Positions 17,060 to 25,260 of a DNA stretch of 64,000 nucleotides are shown here, in pieces. The DNA is taken from positions 124,001 to 188,000 of the forward strand of contig NZ_JODC01000004.1 of assembly GCF_000720765.1 (NCBI RefSeq). Reading direction: 5' to 3'. The notes beneath the pieces are model-generated. The model saw only the letters and a list, made by a program, of their open reading frames with translations, had not been told where the DNA came from and ran no database searches. This DNA is from Streptomyces sp. NRRL S-646 (GTDB lineage Bacteria > Actinomycetota > Actinomycetes > Streptomycetales > Streptomycetaceae). How positions within the stretch are numbered: position 1 is the first letter of the stretch; each line of letters begins with the position of its first letter. The translations under genes were made by a program, and so were the position numbers.

Positions 17060-17599
17060 TCAGACCAGCTCCTTGACCAGCAGCTCGAACTGCAGGTCGG
17101 CGCGGAGCGGAATACCGAAGCGCTCGTCGCCGTACGGGAACGGGGTCATCCGGCCCGTACGGCGGTAGCCGCGGCGCTCGTACCAGGCGATGAGGTCGTT
17201 GCGCACGGAGATCACGGTCATGTGCATCTCGCGCACGCCCCAGCTCTCGCGAACCGTGCGCTCCGCCTCCGTGATGATCAGCTTGCCGAGGCCCGCGCCC
17301 TGCAGTTGCGGGCTGACGGCGAACATCCCGAAGTAGGCGTGTTCACCGCGGTGTTCGAGCTGGCAGCAGGCAACGACCGCGCCGTCCCGCTCGACCGTCA
17401 GCAGACGGCTGTCGGGCGACTTGACGACGGCGAGCACGCCCTCCGGGTCGGTTCGCTGCCCTTGCAGGATGTCCGCCTCGGTGGTCCACCCGGCCCGGCT
17501 GGAGTCCCCGCGGTACGCCGACTCGATCAGCGCGACCAGCACGTCGACGTCGGCGTCGGTGGCGTCGCGGAAGGTCAGTCCGGCGGCAGTGGTCTCCAT
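17060..17599 (-). CDS. GNAT-family N-acetyltransferase
   Basis: 179 aa from ATG 17599. GNAT motifs: LTFRDATDADVDVL start, YFGMFAVSPQLQGAGLGKLI (motif A, acetyl-CoA pyrophosphate loop QLQGAG), and ERRGYRRTGRMTPFPY (motif B). It transfers an acetyl group from acetyl-CoA to an unknown amine. It is divergent from the VOC gene with a 70-base gap that must hold both promoters. Confidence 0.88.
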   Translation of the reverse strand: METTAAGLTFRDATDADVDVLVALIESAYRGDSSRAGWTTEADILQGQRTDPEGVLAVVKSPDSRLLTVERDGAVVACCQLEHRGEHAYFGMFAVSPQLQGAGLGKLIITEAERTVRESWGVREMHMTVISVRNDLIAWYERRGYRRTGRMTPFPYGDERFGIPLRADLQFELLVKELV

Positions 17600-17655
17600 G
17601 GGCGGCACTCCGGTTTCTGGCTCGGCACGGGCAGGGACGAGGGTAACCCTGCCAC

Positions 17656-17661
17656 TAGGCT
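17656..17661 (+). promoter_or_regulatory. -10 box for a leaderless VOC mRNA
   Basis: TAGGCT ends 8 bases before ATG 17670, with no ribosome site. This spacing fits a transcript starting at or next to the start codon. Confidence 0.4.
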
Positions 17662-17669
17662 CCGGATGC

Positions 17670-18062
17670 ATGGTGCACGTTCTCAGCAGCCGGACCCTTC
17701 TCCACCCGAGCGATCCCGAGCGCTCCCGCACGTTCTACGGCGAGCAGTTGGGCCTCGCCGTCTACCGCGAGTTCGGCACGGGGCCGCAGCGCGGCACCGT
17801 CTACTTCCTGGGTGGCGGCTTCCTGGAGGTCTCGGGCCGCTCCGAGACCCCGCCCTCCCCCGCCGTCCGGTTGTGGCTGCAGGTCGAGGACGCGGCCGCG
17901 GCGCACGAGGAGCTGCGGGCCAAGGGCGTCGAGATCGTCCGGGCGCCGGTGAAGGAGCCGTGGGGGCTGGTCGAGATGTGGATCGCGGATCCGGACGGAA
18001 CACGGATCGTGCTGGTCGAGGTGCCGGCGGACCATCCGATCCGCTACCGGCCGGGCATCTGA
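17670..18062 (+). CDS. VOC-superfamily (glyoxalase-like) protein
   Basis: 130 aa from ATG 17670. One complete VOC module: SSRTLLHPSDPERSRTFYGEQLGL, VEDAAAAHEELRAKGVEIV, and WIADPDGTRIVLVEVP with the C-terminal metal-ligand Glu. The fold hosts glyoxalases, dioxygenases and resistance proteins. No specific substrate can be deduced. A hairpin at 18083-18106 may end the transcript. Confidence 0.85.
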   Translation: MVHVLSSRTLLHPSDPERSRTFYGEQLGLAVYREFGTGPQRGTVYFLGGGFLEVSGRSETPPSPAVRLWLQVEDAAAAHEELRAKGVEIVRAPVKEPWGLVEMWIADPDGTRIVLVEVPADHPIRYRPGI

Positions 18063-18082
18063 CGGCCCGGAACGAACCTGCC

Positions 18083-18106
18083 CGGACCGCCGGTTCTCCC
18101 GGTCCG
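18083..18106 (+). terminator. Hairpin after the VOC gene
   Basis: CGGACCG (18083-18089) and CGGTCCG (18100-18106) are perfect inverted copies around a 10-base loop, 20 bases after the VOC stop. Modest stem, no T-run. Confidence 0.4.
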
Positions 18107-18261
18107 CAGGGAGGGGTTCACGGTCCGGGGAGACAACTTCACGCCGTACGCGTGATGAACAGTGGTATGCCACGGCGGCCGACTCTGGAATGCTCGTGAG
18201 TGATCCCGGGTGAACGTTCCCCACAACGCCAGATTGCTCTACGAACCGCAGGAGCAACCCC
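18107..18261 (+). promoter_or_regulatory. Upstream region of the ram operon
   Basis: This gap must hold the ramC promoter. Two small inverted repeats are visible: TCACG and CGTGA around 7 bases at 18139-18155, and GTGGTATGCCAC near 18162-18173. I cannot identify a confident -10/-35 or assign RamR sites. AGGAG at 18250-18254 is the ramC ribosome site. Confidence 0.3.
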
Positions 18262-20895
18262 GTGGACATGCGTTACGAGGCGTACTGCCTCCTGGATCCC
18301 CACTTCTACGAAACGCCCACCCGTGCCCGGGAACAGCGCAGTGACTTCGCTCAGACCCGCCGTCCGGCGCCTGACGGGTGGCAGCGCTCCGGGTTCGGCG
18401 AGTGGGTGGTCTTCAGTCCGGACGGTGTCGAACTCCCCCCGCAGGGCTGGAAGATCCATGTGTCGGCGTGCCTCGACAACGCGCAGGACATCCTCACCGT
18501 CGTATGGGACTACTGCGTCCCCCGCCGCATCGCCTTCAAGTTCCTCCCGAGCGCGGACCATCTCCTGGTCGCCAACGCCAAGTACGCGGCGCGGGGATCG
18601 AGCGGAAAGTTCGTGACGATCTACCCGGCCGACGAGGACCGGCTCGCGGTGGTCCTCGACGAGCTGGGGGCCCGTCTGGAGGGACGGCAGGGGCCGTACA
18701 TCCTCAGCGACCTGCGCTGGGGAGAGGGCCCGCTGTATGTCCGCTACGGCGGATTCGCCTACCGGACGTGCATCTCGCCCGACGGGCAGACGGTGACGGC
18801 GATCGAGGACGCCTCCGGCCGGCTCGTGCCCGATGTGCGCGGCCCGACGTTCCGCCCTCCCGACTGGGTGCCGCTGCCCGCCGTTCTCGAACCCCATCTG
18901 GCTGCCCGGGCGGGCACGACCGTCGCCGACCTGCCGTACCGGATCGAGGGCGCCCTGCACTTCTCCAACGGCGGCGGCCTGTACCACGGTCGCGACGAGC
19001 GGACGGGGCAGCGGGTCGTGCTCAAGGAGGCCCGGCCGTACGCGGGGCTCACCATGGACGGCGCGGACGCGGTCACCAGGCAGCGCCACGAGTGGGAGGC
19101 CCTCGAGCGGATGCGCGGGCTCGACTGCGTGCCCGCCCTGCTCGACCACTTCGTCCTGGGCGGCCACCACTTCCTCGTCGAGGAGTACGTCGAGGGGCGG
19201 ACCCTCAGCAGCCTCTTCGTCGAGCGGTATCCCCTGGTCCACCCGCAGTCCGACGAGGCGGAACTCGCCGACTACACCGCGTGGGCGCTGGACATGGCGG
19301 CCCGGATCGAGCACGCCGTCGCCGCCGTGCACGACCGCGGCATGGTCGTCGGCGATCTGCACACCGACAACGTGCTGGTCCGGCCCGACGGCCGGGTGGT
19401 GCTGATCGACTTCGAGGGCGCGATGGACGCCACCGAGCACCGCAAGCAGCGCCTGGCCGCCGTGGGCTTCGCGGCCCCGCCCGACCGGACCGGGACCGCC
19501 ATCGACAAATACGCGCTCGCCTGCCTGCGGATCTCCCTGTTCATGCCCCTGACCGGCCTGTTCGGGCTCGACGACGGCAAGGCACGGCAACTCGCCGAGG
19601 AGGCCGCCCGCTCCTTCCCGGTCCCCCGCGCGTTCCTGGCCGAGGCGGTGGAGGTGATCAACGGGGACGGCGGCACGAGGACGCGGCCGCAGCGGCCCCG
19701 TCCCCAGGAGCTGCGGGTGGAACCGGACCGCCCGGGCTGGCTGCGCGCCCGAGCCTCCATGACCGCCGCCATCCTGGCCGCCGCCACACCGGAGCGCGAC
19801 GACCGGCTCTTCCCGGGCGACATACGGCAGTTCGGCGCCCCCGGAGGGGGCCTGGGCATCGCCTACGGCGCGGCCGGGGTGCTGTACGCGCTCGACGCCG
19901 TCGGCGCCGGCCGCCGTACCCGGCACGAGGAGTGGCTCGTACGGCGTGCACTGGACCCGCAACGGGGAACGCTCCTCGGCTTCTACGACGGCCTGCACGG
20001 CACCGCGTACGTCCTCGAGCACCTCGGCCATCACGATGCGGCGATGAAGCTGCTCGACCTGTGTCTGGGTGAGCGGTGGCAGCAGCTGGGACCGGATCTG
20101 CACGGCGGGCTGGCCGGCATCGGCCTGAACCTCCAGCACTTCGCGGCGGTGACCGGTGAACCCGCGCTGCGCGACGCGGCGTTCGAGGCCGCACGCCTCG
20201 TCGCCGACCGGCTGAGCACCCCCGCATACCCGTACGCCGGCCTGCTGCACGGCTCGACAGGGCCCGCCCTGATGTTCCTGCGGCTCTACGAGTCCACCGG
20301 CGAAGCGGAGTTCCTCGACCTGGCCGGCACGGCGCTGCGTCAGGACCTGGACCGCTGTGTCGTCCGCGAGGACGGGGCGCTGGAGGTGGACGAGGGCTGG
20401 CGGACCATGCCGTATCTCGCCGACGGCAGCGCGGGCATCGGCCTCGTCCTGGACGACTTCCTCACCCATCGCGAGGACGAACGGTTCCGCGAGGCGACCG
20501 CCGCGATCCGCACGGCGGCCTCAGGGCGGTTCTTCATCCAGCCGGGACTCTTCGCGGGCACGGCCGGAATGATCCTCTGTCTCAGCAGGCGCCATCCCCC
20601 CGGCACGGCCGCGCGGCGGGACCCGGTGGTCGCCGGGCATGTGCGCAGTCTGTCCTGGCACGCGCTCACCCACGGGGGCCATCTCATCTTTCCGGGCGAG
20701 CAGTTGCAGCGGCTCTCCACCGACCTGGCCACCGGCAGCGCGGGCGTGCTGCTGGCCGTCGGTTCGGCCCTGCACGACAGCCCCGTACGTCTGCCGTTCC
20801 TCGCCCCCACGGGCGAACGCGGCGGCCGCACGGACGCAGATCCCCGTCCCCACGAGGTAGTCAGGGAGGAGGTGAATCTCCATGTCACTGCTTGA
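18262..20895 (+). CDS. ramC: Class III lanthipeptide synthetase (RamC/AmfT-like kinase-cyclase)
   Basis: 877 aa, somewhat shorter than the ~930 of S. coelicolor RamC. GTG 18262 is 7 bases after AGGAG; ATG 18268 is possible. Three domains: an N-terminal lyase-like region (~1-215); a protein-kinase domain with RVVLKEARP (Lys), VVGDLHTDNVLV (catalytic loop) and VLIDFEGA (metal Asp); and a LanC-like cyclase domain (~500-877) with GGLAGIGLN, LLHGSTGPA, GSAGIGLVL and GTAGMIL barrel motifs. It phosphorylates Ser in the RamS precursor, eliminates phosphate and adds Cys thiols to form the rings. The end overlaps ramS by 14 bases. Confidence 0.93.
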   Translation: MDMRYEAYCLLDPHFYETPTRAREQRSDFAQTRRPAPDGWQRSGFGEWVVFSPDGVELPPQGWKIHVSACLDNAQDILTVVWDYCVPRRIAFKFLPSADHLLVANAKYAARGSSGKFVTIYPADEDRLAVVLDELGARLEGRQGPYILSDLRWGEGPLYVRYGGFAYRTCISPDGQTVTAIEDASGRLVPDVRGPTFRPPDWVPLPAVLEPHLAARAGTTVADLPYRIEGALHFSNGGGLYHGRDERTGQRVVLKEARPYAGLTMDGADAVTRQRHEWEALERMRGLDCVPALLDHFVLGGHHFLVEEYVEGRTLSSLFVERYPLVHPQSDEAELADYTAWALDMAARIEHAVAAVHDRGMVVGDLHTDNVLVRPDGRVVLIDFEGAMDATEHRKQRLAAVGFAAPPDRTGTAIDKYALACLRISLFMPLTGLFGLDDGKARQLAEEAARSFPVPRAFLAEAVEVINGDGGTRTRPQRPRPQELRVEPDRPGWLRARASMTAAILAAATPERDDRLFPGDIRQFGAPGGGLGIAYGAAGVLYALDAVGAGRRTRHEEWLVRRALDPQRGTLLGFYDGLHGTAYVLEHLGHHDAAMKLLDLCLGERWQQLGPDLHGGLAGIGLNLQHFAAVTGEPALRDAAFEAARLVADRLSTPAYPYAGLLHGSTGPALMFLRLYESTGEAEFLDLAGTALRQDLDRCVVREDGALEVDEGWRTMPYLADGSAGIGLVLDDFLTHREDERFREATAAIRTAASGRFFIQPGLFAGTAGMILCLSRRHPPGTAARRDPVVAGHVRSLSWHALTHGGHLIFPGEQLQRLSTDLATGSAGVLLAVGSALHDSPVRLPFLAPTGERGGRTDADPRPHEVVREEVNLHVTA

Positions 20896-21022
20896 ACTGC
20901 AGGGATTCGACCCCGATGTCGTCGCGAACGGCGGCGGCGGAGGAGGCAGCCGCCTCAGCGCACTCGTCTGTGGTCACGCGCCGAGCAATCTCAGCCTGAC
21001 CATCTGCGGAAGCATCAAGTGA
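20882..21022 (+). CDS. ramS: SapB-like class III lanthipeptide precursor
   Basis: 46 aa from ATG 20882, with a near-perfect AGGAGGTGA ribosome site inside the end of ramC. The leader begins MSLLELQGFDPDVVANG and carries the LLxLQ motif needed by class III synthetases. A run of six glycines then leads to the core. The core holds two exact S-x2-S-x3-C units: SRLSALVC (residues 23-30) and SNLSLTIC (35-42), ending GSIK. These would form two (methyl)labionin or lanthionine rings, as in SapB, the surfactant that helps aerial hyphae rise. It is too short for routine ORF calling. Confidence 0.93.
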   Translation: MSLLELQGFDPDVVANGGGGGGSRLSALVCGHAPSNLSLTICGSIK

Positions 21023-21028
21023 TCGATC

Positions 21029-21061
21029 GGGTGCTGGAACGCCCCGCGCGTTCCCGCACCC
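21029..21061 (+). terminator. Stem-loop between ramS and ramA
   Basis: Left arm 21029-21041 (GGGTGCTGGAACG) and right arm 21049-21061 (CGTTCCCGCACCC) pair at 12 of 13 positions with a 7-base loop. It lies 6 bases after the ramS stop. It may act as a partial terminator or 3' stabiliser, so that ramC-ramS mRNA exceeds the exporter mRNA. No T-run follows. Confidence 0.6.
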
Positions 21062-21083
21062 GCCAACGCGCCGGGAGGCCGCC

Positions 21084-22808
21084 ATGCCTGTGCGTGAGGC
21101 AGACCGCCTGCTGCTGGCGGCGGCCCGGCGCGGCGGTGCCTGGGTGGGCGCCATCGTGCTCACCTCCCTCCTGCTCACGGGCGTGACCATCGCTCTGCCC
21201 GCGGTCATGGGCCGCACCCTCGACGCCGTCCTCAACGACCGCGGCACGGCGCAGTGGATGGCCCTGAGCGGTGCGTTGATCTTCGTTCTGGTGGCCTTCG
21301 ACGCCGTGGACGACCTGGTCTCCGGGGTGGCCGAGGCCCGGTCGACCGCATGGCTGCGGCACACGTTGCTCGGACATGTGCTCGCCTCGGGCACCCGTGC
21401 CACCCGCCGGTTCACCGCAGGAGACCTGGTCAGCCGCATGGTCGGCAACACCGCACGGACGGGGAACTTCGCGTCGGGCGTGACCTGGGTCCTCGTCGGC
21501 CTCGTCCCTCCGCTCGGCGCGATCGTCGCCCTGGCCCTCATCGACTTCTGGCTGTGTCTCACCTTCCTGGTGGGCATGCCCCTCGTGGTGTTGCTTGCGC
21601 GGTCCTTCCTCCGGGACGTCTCGGGCGTCAACGAGGGGTATTTCCGCGTCCAGGGCACCATCGCCGCCCGGCTCTCCGACGCCCTGGGCGGCATCCGCAC
21701 GATCGTCGCAGCAAGGACCGTCGACCGCGAGACGCGCCGTGTCCTTGAGCCGCTGCCCGAGCTGCACCGGCACGGCCTGGGCATGTGGCGGGCGGTCGCC
21801 CGGGTGTCGGCGCGCGGAGATCTCGTCGTCCCCCTGCTGGTGGTCGCCGTTCTGGCGGTGGCCGGACTGGAGCTCTCCCAGGAGCGCATCACTCCGGGAG
21901 ACGTACTGGCGGCGAGCGAGTACGCCGCCATGGCGGTCGGCATCGCCGGCGTGTTGTCGTCGGTGAACCAGCTGGCCCAGGCCCGTACGACGGCGGGGCG
22001 GATCGCCGAAGTGCTGGCCGAACCCCCGGTGGCCTACGGCCACGAACGCCTCCCCGAAGGCCCCGGAAGGCTGGAGTTCCGGCAGGTGACCGTGCTGGGG
22101 ACGGGTGGTCCCCTGCTCAGGGACCTGAGCCTGGTCGTCCCCGGCGGCGCTCTCGTCGCCGTCGTGGGACGCTCCGGGGCCGGTAAGTCGCTGCTGGCCG
22201 CGCTGGCCGGGCGCCTCGTCGACCCGGACGGGGGCGAGGTCCTGCTCGACGGCGTACCGTTGCGCCGCCTTCGCCGTGACGAGCTCAGGCGGGCGGTGGC
22301 ATACGGCTTCGAACGCCCGGTGCTGCTCGGTGAGACCTTCGCCGACGCCATCGGCTTCGGGGCACGGACTCCGTGCGACGAGGAGCTGGTGGCGCGGGCC
22401 CGGGCGGCACGGGCCGACGCCTTCATCCGCCACATGCCGGCCGGTTACGCGAGCCGTGTCGCCGAGACCCCGGTCTCCGGCGGCGAGGCGCAGCGGGTCG
22501 GACTGGCCCGCGCGTTCCTCCAGGCCCGGCGGGTGCTTGTGCTCGACGACGTCGCGGCAAGCCTGGACACCGTGACCGAGCACCACATCAGCCAGGTGCT
22601 CACCGGGGCGCTCGCCGACCGTACGCGGCTCATCGTGACGCACCGGGCCTCCACGGCCGCTCGCGCGGACCTCGTGGTCTGGCTCGCGGACGGCGCGGTG
22701 CGGGCGCTGGGAACGCATCACACGCTGTGGGCGGATCCGGGCTACCGGTCCACGTTCCAGCCGCTCTCCACGGCCGGGGCGGCGGCCGGCGCCGGAGGTG
22801 CGCGGTGA
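21084..22808 (+). CDS. ramA: ABC exporter half-transporter, degenerate-site subunit (RamA-like)
   Basis: 574 aa from ATG 21084 with GGGAGG upstream. N-terminal six-helix ABC exporter domain (~15-310). The ATPase domain has Walker A VGRSGAGKS, signature VSGGEAQR, Walker B VLVLDDVAAS and H-loop IVTHRAS. The residue after the Walker B Asp, normally the catalytic Glu, is Asp, the mark of a non-canonical ATPase site in heterodimeric exporters. It should pair with RamB to export the matured peptide, with or without its leader. The stop overlaps the ramB start by 4 bases (GTGA). Confidence 0.92.
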   Translation: MPVREADRLLLAAARRGGAWVGAIVLTSLLLTGVTIALPAVMGRTLDAVLNDRGTAQWMALSGALIFVLVAFDAVDDLVSGVAEARSTAWLRHTLLGHVLASGTRATRRFTAGDLVSRMVGNTARTGNFASGVTWVLVGLVPPLGAIVALALIDFWLCLTFLVGMPLVVLLARSFLRDVSGVNEGYFRVQGTIAARLSDALGGIRTIVAARTVDRETRRVLEPLPELHRHGLGMWRAVARVSARGDLVVPLLVVAVLAVAGLELSQERITPGDVLAASEYAAMAVGIAGVLSSVNQLAQARTTAGRIAEVLAEPPVAYGHERLPEGPGRLEFRQVTVLGTGGPLLRDLSLVVPGGALVAVVGRSGAGKSLLAALAGRLVDPDGGEVLLDGVPLRRLRRDELRRAVAYGFERPVLLGETFADAIGFGARTPCDEELVARARAARADAFIRHMPAGYASRVAETPVSGGEAQRVGLARAFLQARRVLVLDDVAASLDTVTEHHISQVLTGALADRTRLIVTHRASTAARADLVVWLADGAVRALGTHHTLWADPGYRSTFQPLSTAGAAAGAGGAR

Positions 22809-24640
22809 AGCGGCGGGCCGTACAGATTCTCTGCTCCTCGCTCGGCCGCCGACGCCGGGAGTACCGGCGGCTCGTGGCCTGGTCGCTGGTGCAGGCCGTA
22901 CCCGCCCTCCTGTCCGGATGGATCGTCGCCCGGGCCGTCGACCGCGGCTTCCTCGCCGACCGGCCCGCGACCGGTTTCCTCTGGCTGGGTGTGCTGGCGG
23001 TCGCCCATCTCGTCGGAGCCTGGGGCACCCGGCACGCCACCTTGGGGCTGGCCTCGCTCATCGAACCGTTCCGGGACGAGCTGGTCACCCTCGTGACCAC
23101 AGGCACGCTGCACCGGTCCGCCCGGCTGGGCGGGCCCGCCGACACCGCCGGCGTGGCACGGCTCACCGAGCACGTCGAGCGGGCCCGGGACGCCTACGGC
23201 GCGATCGTCCTGTTCGTCCAGGGCTTCGTCGTCACGGCCGTGGCGGTGCTCGTGGGCCTGGCCGGTCTCGACCCCCTGCTGCTGGTCCTCGTCCTGCCGC
23301 CGCTCCTGATCGGCCTCGCACTCTTCCTCGCCGCGCTGCGGACCATGGCCGCACACCAGCGAGAGGTCATCCTGGCCGACGAGCGCATCGCCGAGGTCAC
23401 CAGCGCGCTGACGGGAGGGCTGCGGGACGTGGTGGCCTGCGGCGCCGAGGACCGCGTACGGGCCGAGACCGCTGTGCAGGTCGACGCCGCGGCCCGGGCC
23501 GCCGTGTCACTGGCCCGGCTGACCGCGCTGCGCACGGCGGCCCTGGGCATCAGCGGCTGGGTACCCCTGCTGCTCATCCTGCTCGGAGCGCCCTGGCTGG
23601 TACGCAACGGTGTGACGGCGGGCGCGATCCTGGGCGCGGTGAGCTATGTGTCGCAGGCCCTCCAGCCGGCCCTGCAGGGGTTCGTCCGGGGACTGGGCAG
23701 CAGCGGGCTGTGGCTGATGGTCACCGTCGGCCGTATGGCCGAGATCGCGGTGGAGCCGGACCGGCACGAGACGGCCGAGGCCGGGAGCCGTACGGCGACG
23801 GCGCACATGCCGGTACGCCCCGGTGGCGCCCGTGTGGAGGCACGCGGTCTCACGTTCGGTTACGCCCGCTCCGCGGAGCCGGTGATCCGCGACCTGCACC
23901 TCGTTCTGCGACCGGGCGAGCACCTCGCCGTGGTGGGACCGAGCGGCGCCGGAAAGTCCACGCTCGCCGCGCTGATCGCGGGGGTGCTCGAACCGCAGGC
24001 AGGGCAGGTGCGCCTCGACGGTGTGCCGGTGCGCGCCCTGGGGAGCGGCGAAAGCCTGGCCCGGCTTCGGGTGCTCATCCCGCAGGAGGCGTACGTCTTC
24101 GCCGGCACGCTGCGGGAGAACCTCACCTACCTGGCACCCGGCGCTCCTTCCGCGGACGTGGAGTCGGCGGTCCGCTCCGTGGGTGCGGCGCCGCTCGTCG
24201 ACCGCCTGGGCGGCTACGACGCGCCCTTGACCCCCGGGGACCTCTCGGCCGGCGAACGTCAGCTCCTCGCCCTGGCCCGCGCCCTGCTGCCGGCGCCCCG
24301 GCTGACCCTCCTGGACGAGGCCACCTGCCATCTGGATCCGGTCGCCGAGGCGATCGCCGAGGAGGCCTTCGCCCGCCGCCCCGGCACCCTGGTCGTCGTC
24401 GCCCACCGCATCAGCTCGGCGCTGCGGGCCGACCGGGTCCTGGTGATGGACGGCACACGGGTCGGCCTCGGCACACACCAGGAGCTGCTCACCGGGTCTG
24501 CGCTCTACCGGGACCTGGTCGGCCACTGGGGCGTGGCGCAGCCGTCCCCGGCACCGCTCGGGTCGATGGTCACACCCAGCCCGACTCCCTGGCGATCCGA
24601 ATGGCATCGATCCGGGTCCGTCCCCCGATCTTCCTGGTGA
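22805..24640 (+). CDS. ramB: ABC exporter half-transporter, canonical subunit (RamB-like)
   Basis: 611 aa from GTG 22805, overlapping the ramA stop. Membrane domain at ~20-290. The ATPase domain has Walker A VGPSGAGKST, Q-loop IPQEAYVF, a deviating signature LSAGERQ, canonical Walker B LTLLDEATCHLD and H-loop VVVAHRIS. Together with RamA this gives one canonical site (RamB Walker A/B with RamA VSGGE) and one degenerate site (RamA Walker A/B with RamB LSAGE). The last 71 bases overlap the 3' end of the convergent ramR gene. Confidence 0.92.
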   Translation: MKRRAVQILCSSLGRRRREYRRLVAWSLVQAVPALLSGWIVARAVDRGFLADRPATGFLWLGVLAVAHLVGAWGTRHATLGLASLIEPFRDELVTLVTTGTLHRSARLGGPADTAGVARLTEHVERARDAYGAIVLFVQGFVVTAVAVLVGLAGLDPLLLVLVLPPLLIGLALFLAALRTMAAHQREVILADERIAEVTSALTGGLRDVVACGAEDRVRAETAVQVDAAARAAVSLARLTALRTAALGISGWVPLLLILLGAPWLVRNGVTAGAILGAVSYVSQALQPALQGFVRGLGSSGLWLMVTVGRMAEIAVEPDRHETAEAGSRTATAHMPVRPGGARVEARGLTFGYARSAEPVIRDLHLVLRPGEHLAVVGPSGAGKSTLAALIAGVLEPQAGQVRLDGVPVRALGSGESLARLRVLIPQEAYVFAGTLRENLTYLAPGAPSADVESAVRSVGAAPLVDRLGGYDAPLTPGDLSAGERQLLALARALLPAPRLTLLDEATCHLDPVAEAIAEEAFARRPGTLVVVAHRISSALRADRVLVMDGTRVGLGTHQELLTGSALYRDLVGHWGVAQPSPAPLGSMVTPSPTPWRSEWHRSGSVPRSSW

Positions 24641-25175
24641 TCGCCGACAGGTGGTTGCGGACCGTGGCCACGGACAACGACAGCCGCTCGGCGACCTCCC
24701 GGGTGGGGATACCGTCGGCGGTCAGCCGCAGGATCTCCACGTCCCGCGGGGTCAGCGGGTTCGCTCCCGCGTCGAGCGCGGCCAGCGCGAACTCGGGGTC
24801 GATGAACCGCTGTCCCCTGACCAGCTTGCGGATGCCGTGGATCAGCCGGTCCGCCGGAGCGTTCGTACTGATCACCCCGGCGGCGCGCAGATCGAGCATC
24901 CGTCGCAGGCGCGCCGGTGTGGTCGAGGCCATCATCAGCATCACTCGGCAGTCGGGCAGCCGCCGCTTCAGCTCGCCCCGCGCGGCGAGTTCCTCGCCCT
25001 CCTTGGAGTCGACGTCGATCACGGCCACGTCGGGGCGGCACATCAGCGCCCGTGCGAGCACCTCGCCGTCGCCTGCGGCCTCCGCGACCACCTCGATGTC
25101 GTCCTCGCCGGAGAGAAGGGCGGCGAAGGCTCCCCGCACCAGGCGGGTGTTCTCGACGAGAAGCACGCGAATCAA
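24570..25175 (-). CDS. ramR: NarL/FixJ-family response regulator (RamR-like), atypical receiver
   Basis: 201 aa from ATG 25175. Receiver domain at 1-120, then a LuxR-type HTH: LTPRDVEILRLTADGIPTRE, VAERLSLSVATVRNHLS. The phospho-acceptor position is kept (Asp54 in VAVIDVDS), but the acidic pair is Glu8-Asn9 (VLLVENT) and the conserved Lys of the GYLLK motif is replaced (GVISTNAP). This fits the known view that RamR-type regulators act without classical phosphorylation. It presumably activates ramCSAB. No TTA codon was found in it. Convergent with ramB, sharing 71 bases. Confidence 0.9.
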   Translation of the reverse strand: MIRVLLVENTRLVRGAFAALLSGEDDIEVVAEAAGDGEVLARALMCRPDVAVIDVDSKEGEELAARGELKRRLPDCRVMLMMASTTPARLRRMLDLRAAGVISTNAPADRLIHGIRKLVRGQRFIDPEFALAALDAGANPLTPRDVEILRLTADGIPTREVAERLSLSVATVRNHLSAITRKIGGRTRIDAIRIARESGWV

Positions 25176-25260
25176 TGTCGCTCCACCCTCCGCAGACCTG
25201 GAAAAATTATCGACCCTTGTGTCCGGAATTTCAGTTCGGTGCTCTCGTCGCCCGACGGGT

